DNA of 64,000 bases from Silvimonas terrae. GTDB lineage: Bacteria > Pseudomonadota > Gammaproteobacteria > Burkholderiales > Chitinibacteraceae. Location of the stretch: positions 195,953 through 259,952 of the forward strand of contig NZ_JACHHN010000007.1 of assembly GCF_014202765.1 (NCBI RefSeq). Reading direction: 5' to 3'. A program made the translations under genes and the position numbers. Within the stretch, counting starts at the first letter, position 1; every line of letters starts with the position of its first letter. Positions 1 through 7,808 of the stretch are shown here, one piece after another. The notes beneath the pieces are model-generated. The model ran no database searches, was not told where the DNA came from, and saw only the letters and a program-made list of their open reading frames with translations.

Positions 1-1668
1 ACTGCTGATGGCCGCCAGCGGCTGATTGAGTTCATGCGCCAGGCTGGAGGCCAGTTCACCCATACTGATCAACCGTGCGGTGTGTTGCAGTTTTTCAGAC
101 TGCAAGCGCATGTCTTCGGCGTATTGGCGCACCTCGGTCACATCGGCCACGATATCCAGCCAGACCTGACGACGATCCACCCACTCGATGCGCCGGCGCT
201 GTACGTGATACCAGCGCCCCGTTACCGGATCGCGGGTTTCCACGGCCAGGGTGTGGTGTTCAATCAGTGGCACCAGGCAGCATGGGGCTTCGTCCCGCAG
301 CGGGAATAGATCATCGTGATGGCGGTTGCGATAAAGCAACTGACCGCTTTGCTCGTCCGTCACTGACACAGCGGCTTCCAGCCCTTCCAGCACCGTCAGC
401 AATTGTTTGCGCGAGGCCGCCAGCGCTTCCCGCTCCTTGCGGATTTCGGTGACGTCGTAGAGCGAGGCCATCCAGCCGCGATATTCACCGCGCCCATCGA
501 CAAGGCGGGATGAATACAAGCGCACGTCAAAGCGTTCACCATTGCGCCGCATAAAGCGCAGTTGATAGCCATTCTGCGGGGTCTGCCCTTCCAGAATGGC
601 GCGGTAAGCGGCGGCACAGTTTTCCAGTTCTTCCGGCGGCCAGTATGGCAAGGGCGGAATATGGCCCAGCAACTCGGACGCACTCCAGCCCACCATCTGG
701 CAAAACGCAGGATTCACATAAATGATGCGGCCATCCCGATCCATGGCGCGCAAACCCGTGGTAAGCGAGTCTTCCATGGCCGAGCGAAAACCCATTTCAT
801 CCCGCAGGGCTACTTCTGCCGCCTGGCGTTCCAGCATGCGCCGGCGCAGCATGGCCAGCATCCACCACAACAGGGTCAGCAGCAGGAACACCGCACCCAG
901 AAGCCAGGTCTGGCTACTGGCTTTGGGGTTGTCGCGCACACTGGCGCGCAATTTGAGTTCATGACCCAACGGGTCTACCCCAACGGTACGCGTCAGTTGC
1001 GAACCGGGCATGACCGTGGCATCAAGCGGCGCGACCACATGACCTTGATCATCCAGCAGTGCCAGGTCATAGCGCTGGATCATCCACCAGGGAATCCGCA
1101 AGCGTAACAGTTCCGGCAAGGAATACGCCGCCAGCACAATCCCGCCATACACAGAGGCGTGGTAGTACGGCACCGCCAGCACAATCACCGGGGCCTCGCG
1201 AATGATTACATTGCTGTAAACGGCGTAGCCCAGCGTGGCGGCACCATCAATGGCTTCTTGCACTTGCGGGTCATCCAGCGGCACAAGACTGCTGGGGCGC
1301 GAGCTATAGACGGGCAGACCGCCCATGCGGTGGCCGGTGGCGTCCAGGAACTCCAGCGACTGCATTTCCGGATTGTCTTTCATCAGCGCGTCGGCGCGCG
1401 CGTTGAAATCGGTATCGTCAATGGCATTGGCCGCCAGGCTGTAGGCCAGGTTTTCCATGACGTTCTGATTGGTCTGCAAATGCAGACGCAAACCCTGCTC
1501 TTGCCAGAGCAAATCCTGCGCCATGGTCATATCGCGCGCGGTTTCCGTCTGGCGTTGATCCAGCCAGGTATAACCAGCCAGCGCCACCAGCACCAGACCA
1601 ATGGCAAGGTGAGCCACCAGCCACGGCAGCATGGCATGCCAGGGAAGAAGAAATCGGGGTAAACGCAT
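1..1668 (-). CDS. PAS-domain sensor histidine kinase (C-terminus outside window)
   Basis: This is a membrane-bound sensor kinase of a two-component system, read leftwards and cut off at base 1. The ATG at 1668 gives a protein with a membrane segment at about residues 12-34, an outer sensor region of roughly 215 residues, and a second membrane segment at about 250-272. A PAS domain follows (around 290-400, including the stretch RDGRIIYVNPAF), then a second PAS-like region (about 400-520). The phospho-acceptor box is present just before the edge: the motif AHELNQPLAAIS with its histidine near residue 545. The ATP-binding domain must lie beyond the window. The H-box type resembles kinases such as DctB and FixL. 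The ligand and the partner regulator cannot be told from here. No strong ribosome-binding site precedes the start, so the exact N-terminus is uncertain. Confidence 0.87.
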   Translation of the reverse strand, partial: MRLPRFLLPWHAMLPWLVAHLAIGLVLVALAGYTWLDQRQTETARDMTMAQDLLWQEQGLRLHLQTNQNVMENLAYSLAANAIDDTDFNARADALMKDNPEMQSLEFLDATGHRMGGLPVYSSRPSSLVPLDDPQVQEAIDGAATLGYAVYSNVIIREAPVIVLAVPYYHASVYGGIVLAAYSLPELLRLRIPWWMIQRYDLALLDDQGHVVAPLDATVMPGSQLTRTVGVDPLGHELKLRASVRDNPKASSQTWLLGAVFLLLTLLWWMLAMLRRRMLERQAAEVALRDEMGFRSAMEDSLTTGLRAMDRDGRIIYVNPAFCQMVGWSASELLGHIPPLPYWPPEELENCAAAYRAILEGQTPQNGYQLRFMRRNGERFDVRLYSSRLVDGRGEYRGWMASLYDVTEIRKEREALAASRKQLLTVLEGLEAAVSVTDEQSGQLLYRNRHHDDLFPLRDEAPCCLVPLIEHHTLAVETRDPVTGRWYHVQRRRIEWVDRRQVWLDIVADVTEVRQYAEDMRLQSEKLQHTARLISMGELASSLAHELNQPLAAISS

Positions 1669-1736
1669 GTGCGAAGGATACCAGGTATTCTCAGTTTTGC
1701 CTTATAAAGACTTTTCCTCTGCGGCGCGGACAAAAC

Positions 1737-1764
1737 AAAAACGCCACCTTGCGGTGGCGTTTTT
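1737..1764 (-). terminator. Bidirectional rho-independent terminator
   Basis: The arms AACGCCACC and GGTGGCGTT form a perfect stem around a TTGC loop, flanked by A and T runs. It lies just past the stop of the Bax-inhibitor family gene and upstream of the histidine kinase, so it probably insulates the two minus-strand units. Confidence 0.8.
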
Positions 1765-1785
1765 GTATACCTGCCGGTCGCCGCG

Positions 1786-2466
1786 TTAGTTGCGGTTATT
1801 GCCGGACAGTGCCATCAGAATGTTCAACAGGCTGATGAAGATGTTGTACACGTTCAGGTACAACTGCAGCGTGGCGGTGACGTAGTTGGTTTCACCACCG
1901 TTCACGATGCGGCTCACATCCATCAGGATGTAGGCCGAGAAAATCATGATGGCGATGGCAGATACGGCCAGCGAAATGGCCGGAATCTGGAAGAACAGAT
2001 TAGCCAGCGAAGCCAGAATCAGCACAACCAGACCCACGAACAGGAACTTGCCCATGAACGAAAAGTCTTTTTTCGTCACGGTGGCGATCCCTGCCAGCGT
2101 AAAGAAGATGGCAGCCGTACCAATTGCGGCCGTGCCAATCATGGCCGGGCCATTGGCAAAGCGCAGGGCTACTTGCAGGATTTGTGACAGCCACAGACCC
2201 ATGAAGCCGGTATAGGCCAGCAACAGCACAACGCCCATGGCGCTGTTCTTGGTTTTTTCGATGGCAAAGAACATCCCGAAGCTCACGCCCAGGAAGACGA
2301 TGGCGCCAAACATCGGGCTCATGGCGAACTGCATGGAAATACCCAGCAACGCACCAGCGGCAGTGGGCAGCATGCTCAGGGCCAGCAGGAAATAGGTGTT
2401 ACGCAACACCTTGTTGCGTTCGACGGCGACTGCCGCGCCGCCGTATTGGGCGGTGGTGTAATCCAT
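1786..2466 (-). CDS. Bax inhibitor-1/YccA family inner-membrane protein
   Basis: A 226-residue, almost wholly hydrophobic protein with about seven membrane segments, ending in the conserved LYLNVYNIFISLLNIL segment typical of the BI-1/YccA/YbhL family. Bacterial members are inner-membrane proteins. E. coli YccA interacts with the FtsH protease, while YbhL has no settled role. The start is taken as the ATG at 2466 because GGAGAAG sits 5-10 bases upstream. A longer reading from 2481 would run through that ribosome-binding site. It is a single-gene unit, with a terminator directly downstream at 1737-1764. Confidence 0.9.
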   Translation of the reverse strand: MDYTTAQYGGAAVAVERNKVLRNTYFLLALSMLPTAAGALLGISMQFAMSPMFGAIVFLGVSFGMFFAIEKTKNSAMGVVLLLAYTGFMGLWLSQILQVALRFANGPAMIGTAAIGTAAIFFTLAGIATVTKKDFSFMGKFLFVGLVVLILASLANLFFQIPAISLAVSAIAIMIFSAYILMDVSRIVNGGETNYVTATLQLYLNVYNIFISLLNILMALSGNNRN

Positions 2467-2627
2467 AGTGTGCTTCTCCATATTCTGATCGATATTTCAA
2501 TACGAGCGGTTGACTCGCTGTGATTAAGATGACGGGATACCGTAAAAGTTTCAAGTGACTTGTTACTTTTTGCCCGAATCAACTAATCAAGCCACATCAA
2601 ACCACGCGCCCTCAGCGCTGGCAAGCT

Positions 2628-3698
2628 TCAAACCGGATCAAACCAGCGCGCCACACCGCTTTTCAGCGCTTGCGCTACCGAGGCATGCGCCCAGCGCGGC
2701 GTATTGTCGCGATCAATCAAACGGGCACGCACCCCCTCACGAAAGTCGCCATGCCGCACACTGTGCCGGGCGGCCAGGATTTCCATCGCTACAATGGCAT
2801 CGTAATCCATGTCGTGAGCACGCTGGGCGAGCGTCCAGCTCAACACGATGGAGTTGGGCGAGCCCGTCGCCATCTGCTGCTGCGCTTGCTGCAACCAGGC
2901 GCTATCCGTCCGGCACGCCGCAATACGCCCAATGATCTGCAGCAAGTCCTCACCCGCCACCAGTGTTTCGACAAGGTCCGCGACGGGCTCCCATTGCGCT
3001 GGCGGCAACGGGCACGGCATGGCGCTGGAGAACGCGGACAAAAGTTGGGAGAGCATCTGGGCATCAGTCTGCCCGTGCCCGGTCCAGGGCAACTCATTCA
3101 ACCCGGCCAGTACCGCATCAAATGCGTCTGCCGGAAGTGCCCAGTCTGCCGCGCCCGCCGCCAGCGCATCCGTGGCATTCAGGCGTGATGCGGTCAAGAA
3201 CAGAAAACGCCCCACGTGCTGCTTGAGCCGGCCGAGCCAGTCACTGGCGCCCACATCGGGGAACAAGCCAATACCGATCTCCGGCATCGCCAACAGGCTG
3301 GTTTCTGTCACCACGCGATGACTGGAACCGGCCAGCAGCCCCCAGCCACCGCCCATGATCACGCCGTTGCCCCACGCCAGTACGGGCTTGGGGTAGCGAT
3401 GCAGATCGCGGCACAGCGCGTATTCCTCTGCAAAGAAGTCATCCGCTTCGCCAATCCGGCCCGGCTCGGTCATGGCGTAATACAGCGCCTTGATATCACC
3501 GCCCGCGCAAAAGGCTTTCTCCCCTACCCCACGCACCAGGACGGCCACCACGGAGGGGTCTTCCCGCCACAGGTCTAACTGCGTTTGCATCTCCCGCACC
3601 ATGGCAAGGTTCTGGGCGTTGAGCGTACCGGGGGTATCAAGCAGGATTTCGGCAATACGGGTGCCGTTGCGGGTGGGCAGAAACTGGAAACGAACCAT
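2628..3698 (-). CDS. Enoyl-CoA hydratase/isomerase family, 3-hydroxyisobutyryl-CoA hydrolase-like
   Basis: A crotonase-fold protein of about 356 residues. The oxyanion-hole motif KAFCAGGDIKALY lies near residue 65 and GNGVIMGGGWGLLAGS near 110. The segment MPEIGIGLFPDVG near 140 carries the Glu and Asp positions that mark 3-hydroxyisobutyryl-CoA hydrolases rather than simple hydratases. Length and motifs fit the ECH_2 type subfamily, which acts in valine catabolism, but no valine-degradation genes are nearby, so the substrate is inferred. The start at 3698 (MVRFQF) matches the usual N-terminus and has GAGAA just upstream. A longer in-frame start at 3722 is possible. Confidence 0.85.
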   Translation of the reverse strand: MVRFQFLPTRNGTRIAEILLDTPGTLNAQNLAMVREMQTQLDLWREDPSVVAVLVRGVGEKAFCAGGDIKALYYAMTEPGRIGEADDFFAEEYALCRDLHRYPKPVLAWGNGVIMGGGWGLLAGSSHRVVTETSLLAMPEIGIGLFPDVGASDWLGRLKQHVGRFLFLTASRLNATDALAAGAADWALPADAFDAVLAGLNELPWTGHGQTDAQMLSQLLSAFSSAMPCPLPPAQWEPVADLVETLVAGEDLLQIIGRIAACRTDSAWLQQAQQQMATGSPNSIVLSWTLAQRAHDMDYDAIVAMEILAARHSVRHGDFREGVRARLIDRDNTPRWAHASVAQALKSGVARWFDPV

Positions 3699-3812
3699 GC
3701 GGATTCTCGAGCAATACACCATAGGCTGAAGCCCTGAGCTTACCGTCTGCCGGGCGGGTGGTGCATACGGGTTGTCACTCAGCGCCGCGTTTCATGCGGA
3801 CCGCAGCCAAAC

Positions 3813-3839
3813 AAAACGGCGCTCGAAGCGCCGTTTTTG
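3813..3839 (-). terminator. Terminator of lysP
   Basis: ACGGCGCT and AGCGCCGT form a tight hairpin with A and T runs on both sides, 25 bases after the lysP stop codon. It may work in both directions. Confidence 0.8.
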
Positions 3840-3863
3840 CTGCATTGCAGAGGTGTTCACGCC

Positions 3864-5333
3864 TCATTGATCACGCTGCGGGAATTTCATCTCGGCATAG
3901 GAAACAAAACGGCTCTTGCGCGCCAGACGGTAACCGCCCCAGATGACAAAGAACACCGGCAGACCAATATACGTGGCGGCCACACCCACCCAGTCAATCT
4001 GGTCTTTCAGGAAGGCCTGGTAGTTCTGGCCCAGGGTAATGATCAGGCACAGCACAAAGGCAAACACCGGCCCCCACGGGAAAAACCCGGAGCGATACGG
4101 CAGCGCGTTCAGATCACGCCCTTGCGCAACATAACCCTTGCGAAAGCGGTAGTGGCTTAGGGCAATACCCAGCCAGGCAATGAAACCCGTCATGCCGGAG
4201 GTGTTGAGTAGCCACAGATAGACTTCTTGCTTGCCGAACATGGAGCTCAGAAAACACAGTGCGCCGACAATGGTGGTGGCATAGAGCGCATTGCGTGGTA
4301 CGCCATTGGCGGAGAGCTTTGCAAACACCCTCGGTGCTTTGCCTTCGCTGGCCAGGGTGTACAACATGCGGGTAGAGGCATACATGCCAGAGTTACCCGC
4401 CGAGAGCACTGCGGTCAGAATCACGGCGTTCATGACCGCAGCGGCAAACGCCAGACCTGCGTGTTTGAACACCAGGGTGAACGGGCTGACCGCGATATCA
4501 CCCACGTCGTTCTTCAACAACGCCGGATCGGTGTACGGAATCAGCATGCTGACAATGAAAATGGCACACACGTAGAACAGCAAAATGCGCCAGAACACTT
4601 GCCGGACCGCGCGGGGAATATTCTTCGCCGGGTCTTCAGACTCTCCGGCGGCGACGCCAATCAGCTCCGTCCCCTGGAAAGAGAACCCGACCACCATCGC
4701 CACACCAATCAAGGCAGAGAAGCCGCCGGCAAACGGGCCATCGCCAATGGTGAAGTTATGAAAGCCCGCGGTCTCGCCACCCTTGAGGATGCCAAAGATC
4801 ATCGCCAGACCCAGCACGATAAAGATGACAATGGTGACCACCTTGATCAGCGAGAACCAGTATTCTGCCTCGCCAAAACCTTTGACCGAGATGTAATTGA
4901 GCAAGAACATGACGCCGAGGAACAGCGCGCTCCAGATCCAGCCGGGCGTGCCAGGGAACCAGTACGCCATCACCAGTTGCGAGGCCACCAGGTCGACCGC
5001 AATCGTCACGGCCCAGTTGTACCAGTAGTTCCAGCCCAGCGCGAAGCCAAAGCCTTCTTCAACGTAATTGGCGCCATACGTGGCAAACGAGCCGGACACC
5101 GGCATATACGCTGCCAGTTCGCCCAGGCTGGTCATCAAAAAGTACACCATCAAGCCGATCAGGGCGTAAGCGAGCAACGCGCCGCCGGGGCCAGCCTGAG
5201 AGATGGTCGCGCCGGAAGCGACAAAGAGCCCGGTACCAATAGAACCGCCGATGGCGATCATGGTCAGATGGCGGGCCTTGAGTTTGCGCGCCAGAGTGGG
5301 CGCAGCGGCCGGGGTGTCTACCCTGTTATTCAT
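3864..5333 (-). CDS. lysP: Lysine-specific permease LysP
   Basis: A 489-residue amino acid permease of the APC superfamily with about 12 membrane segments, importing L-lysine by proton symport. The length equals that of E. coli LysP. From memory of that protein, long blocks are nearly identical, for example RHLTMIAIGGSIGTGLFVAS near the N-terminus, EDPAKNIPRAVRQVFWRILL mid-protein and the C-terminal EMKFPQ. In E. coli, LysP also acts as a lysine co-sensor for the CadC regulator. No cad genes appear here. The ATG at 5333 is the standard start. Terminators lie on both sides, so it is probably transcribed alone. Confidence 0.96.
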   Translation of the reverse strand: MNNRVDTPAAAPTLARKLKARHLTMIAIGGSIGTGLFVASGATISQAGPGGALLAYALIGLMVYFLMTSLGELAAYMPVSGSFATYGANYVEEGFGFALGWNYWYNWAVTIAVDLVASQLVMAYWFPGTPGWIWSALFLGVMFLLNYISVKGFGEAEYWFSLIKVVTIVIFIVLGLAMIFGILKGGETAGFHNFTIGDGPFAGGFSALIGVAMVVGFSFQGTELIGVAAGESEDPAKNIPRAVRQVFWRILLFYVCAIFIVSMLIPYTDPALLKNDVGDIAVSPFTLVFKHAGLAFAAAVMNAVILTAVLSAGNSGMYASTRMLYTLASEGKAPRVFAKLSANGVPRNALYATTIVGALCFLSSMFGKQEVYLWLLNTSGMTGFIAWLGIALSHYRFRKGYVAQGRDLNALPYRSGFFPWGPVFAFVLCLIITLGQNYQAFLKDQIDWVGVAATYIGLPVFFVIWGGYRLARKSRFVSYAEMKFPQRDQ

Positions 5334-5359
5334 GCCTAGAGTGATTACATATGAAAATA

Positions 5360-5394
5360 CGAAGGGCGGGATTCTATCAAAATCCCGCCCTTCG
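5360..5394 (-). terminator. Long perfect hairpin between tldD and lysP
   Basis: CGAAGGGCGGGATT and its exact complement form a 14-base-pair stem around a 7-base loop (CTATCAA). It lies 73 bases after the tldD stop and 27 bases before the lysP start codon on the same strand. A short T-rich tract (TATTTTC) follows. It most simply terminates tldD transcription, but being inside the lysP leader it could also affect lysP expression. Confidence 0.65.
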
Positions 5395-5466
5395 TGTCGC
5401 GTAAATACCTGTTAATACAATGGGTTTACGCCGTAGATTGCCTGCCGTCGGTCAGTCACCGCCCGA

Positions 5467-6906
5467 TCAACCACCCGTACCGCCAACTGTCAGACCGCCA
5501 TCAATGCGCAAGGTCGGCTGGCCGACACCGACCGGCACGCTCTGCCCTTCCTTGCCACACGTACCGACGCCGGGGTCAAGTGCCATATCGTTGCCGATCA
5601 TGGAAACGCGGGTCAGCACGTCCGGACCATTGCCAATCAGCGTGGCGCCCTTGACCGGATATTGCAGCTTGCCGTCTTCCACCCACCAGGCTTCCGATGC
5701 AGAAAACACAAACTTGCCGCTGGTGATATCCACCTGGCCACCCCCAAAGTTCACGGCATAGAGCCCGCGTTTGACCGAGGCCAGAATCTCTTGCGGGTCT
5801 TTGTCGCCGCCCAGCATCAAGGTATTGGTCATGCGCGGCATGGGCAGATGCGCGTAAGACTCGCGGCGGCCATTTCCCGTCAACGGCATATTCATCAGGC
5901 GGGCGTTCAAGCTGTCCTGGATGTACCCCTTGAGGATACCGTCTTCGATCAGCATGGTACGGCCGGTCGGGTTGCCTTCGTCATCGACATTGAGCGAACC
6001 GCGACGATCGGCAATGGTGCCGTCATCAATCACCGTGACACCCGGCGCGGCGACACGCTCGCCCAGCCGGCCAGAGAATGCAGAGCTACCCTTACGGTTG
6101 AAATCGCCTTCCAGGCCATGGCCGATGGCCTCGTGCAGCAAAATGCCTGGCCAGCCATTGCCCAGCACCACCGTCATTTCGCCAGCCGGCGCCGGCCGGG
6201 CGGACAGGTTGAGCACGGCTTGTGCCACGGCAATACGGGCGTACTGTTCAACCACGGCGTCCGTGAAATAGCTGTAATCGAAACGACCGCCACCGCCAGC
6301 GCTGCCTTGTTCCCGATGACCGTTTTCTTCCACGATCACATTGAGCGAGAGACGCACCAGCGGGCGCACGTCCGCCGCGCGGTGACCATCGTGCCGGGCG
6401 ATGTAGATCACATCGTATTCAGACGCCAGGCTAGCCATAACCTGCACCACGCGCTTGTCTGCAGCACGGGCGGCGCGTTCCAGTTTTTCCAGCAGTGCCA
6501 CCTTGGCGCCTTCATCCAGGCTGGCCAGCGGATCAACCGGACGATACAGCGCGTGCCCGGTGCCATTCTTGACCAGCGCCGCTGTACCGGTGCCGCCCTG
6601 GCGACCAATGGCGCGGGTGGCTCGGGCGGCCTCAATCAGTGGCGCAAACCCGATTTCATCTGAATACGCAAAGGCGGTTTTCTCGCCGGACACCACCCGC
6701 ACACCCACGCCCTGGTCGATAGAAAAACTACCGGATTTGACGATGCCTTCATCCAGGCTCCAGCCCTCTGAGCGGGTACTCTGAAAATACAGATCGGCAT
6801 AATCGAGATCATGCTGCATCAGTTCGGAGAACACGCGATCAAGCTGCTGTTCATCCAGACTGTACGGGGCAAGCAGGGTGGACTGTGCGGTTTGCAGAAG
6901 GCTCAT
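5467..6906 (-). CDS. tldD: Metalloprotease TldD
   Basis: A 479-residue TldD, one half of the TldD-TldE (PmbA) heterodimeric zinc peptidase, which in E. coli degrades short peptides and matures microcin B17 and the CcdA antitoxin. The metal-binding motif HEAIGHGLEGD is at about residue 260 and the conserved C-terminal stretch GNDMALDPGVGTCGKEGQ is intact. The full length matches the family. The partner tldE/pmbA is not in this window. It is the last gene of a yhdP-nit-tldD run. yhdP and tldD are also neighbours in E. coli. Confidence 0.96.
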   Translation of the reverse strand: MSLLQTAQSTLLAPYSLDEQQLDRVFSELMQHDLDYADLYFQSTRSEGWSLDEGIVKSGSFSIDQGVGVRVVSGEKTAFAYSDEIGFAPLIEAARATRAIGRQGGTGTAALVKNGTGHALYRPVDPLASLDEGAKVALLEKLERAARAADKRVVQVMASLASEYDVIYIARHDGHRAADVRPLVRLSLNVIVEENGHREQGSAGGGGRFDYSYFTDAVVEQYARIAVAQAVLNLSARPAPAGEMTVVLGNGWPGILLHEAIGHGLEGDFNRKGSSAFSGRLGERVAAPGVTVIDDGTIADRRGSLNVDDEGNPTGRTMLIEDGILKGYIQDSLNARLMNMPLTGNGRRESYAHLPMPRMTNTLMLGGDKDPQEILASVKRGLYAVNFGGGQVDITSGKFVFSASEAWWVEDGKLQYPVKGATLIGNGPDVLTRVSMIGNDMALDPGVGTCGKEGQSVPVGVGQPTLRIDGGLTVGGTGG

Positions 6907-6990
6907 GCCGTTTGTGCTCGGTAAATATCGGATTATGGGTGGAACATGCCACCGGGGAGGGGGTTTGACAAGTACAGCGCCAGACCCACC

Positions 6991-7794
6991 CTACAGGATA
7001 CGGTGTTGCAGCGCCGGCAGAATCTTGCGCACGCGTTCTTGCTGGCTGGCTTTAAGCTCCGCAACCACCACGCCATTACCGTTTTCCCGCTGGGCCAGAA
7101 TCTGGCCCCATGGGTCCACAATCATGCTGTGACCGTGCGTCTCCCGGCCGGTCGGGTGCATGCCGCCCTGGCCGGGGGCGATGAAATAACACTGATTTTC
7201 AATGGCGCGGGCCCGAATCAATGGCTCCCAATGCGCCTTGCCGGTGGTGGCGGTAAAAGCGGATGGCAAGAACCAGAAATCAACCTCACCCGGGGCACGG
7301 AAAAGCTCGGGGAAACGCAGGTCATAGCAGATAGAGAGTCCAACGCGGCCAAACGGCGTGGCAAAGGTGGTGACCTTGTCGCCGGGCTCAATGGTTTCGG
7401 CCTCGGCAAAGTGTTCGTCGCCATTGGTAAAGCCAAACAGATGAATCTTGTCGTACCGGGCAACGAGCTTGCCATTGGGGTCGTACACCAGCGTGCTATT
7501 GCGCACTTTATCCGGGACGGAGGCCACCAGCGGCGCCGTGCCACCGATCAGCCAGATGCCGTGCCTGGCGGCGGTTTGCGCCAGAAAGTCCTGAATGGGG
7601 CCACTACCCGGCTGTTCCCGCACCGCAATCTTGTCACGCGGGTCGTGCCCCATGATGGCAAAGTACTCCGGCACGGCAATCAGCTTTGCGCCTTCGGCTG
7701 CGGCCTGTGCAATCAACTGGCCAGCCGTGGCCAGGTTGTCCTTGACCACGGGGGTGGAGATCATCTGTACGGCGGCAGCAACGACGGTTTGCAT
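6991..7794 (-). CDS. Nitrilase-superfamily amidase (Nit1 / omega-amidase-like)
   Basis: A 267-residue carbon-nitrogen hydrolase with the full Glu-Lys-Cys triad: E43 in AVPEYF, K116 in YDKIHLF and C156 in LSICYDLRFPELF. These features match the Nit1/Nit2 branch, which removes the amide from deaminated glutathione or from omega-amides such as alpha-ketoglutaramate. Neighbours do not decide between these. The start is 14 bases after the yhdP stop, so the two are almost certainly co-transcribed. Its gap to tldD is 84 bases. Confidence 0.9.
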   Translation of the reverse strand: MQTVVAAAVQMISTPVVKDNLATAGQLIAQAAAEGAKLIAVPEYFAIMGHDPRDKIAVREQPGSGPIQDFLAQTAARHGIWLIGGTAPLVASVPDKVRNSTLVYDPNGKLVARYDKIHLFGFTNGDEHFAEAETIEPGDKVTTFATPFGRVGLSICYDLRFPELFRAPGEVDFWFLPSAFTATTGKAHWEPLIRARAIENQCYFIAPGQGGMHPTGRETHGHSMIVDPWGQILAQRENGNGVVVAELKASQQERVRKILPALQHRIL

Positions 7795-7808
7795 CAGATT
7801 GTCCTGGG

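Noticed and set aside
4227..5339. 370-residue plus-strand reading frame
   Set aside because: Antisense of lysP.
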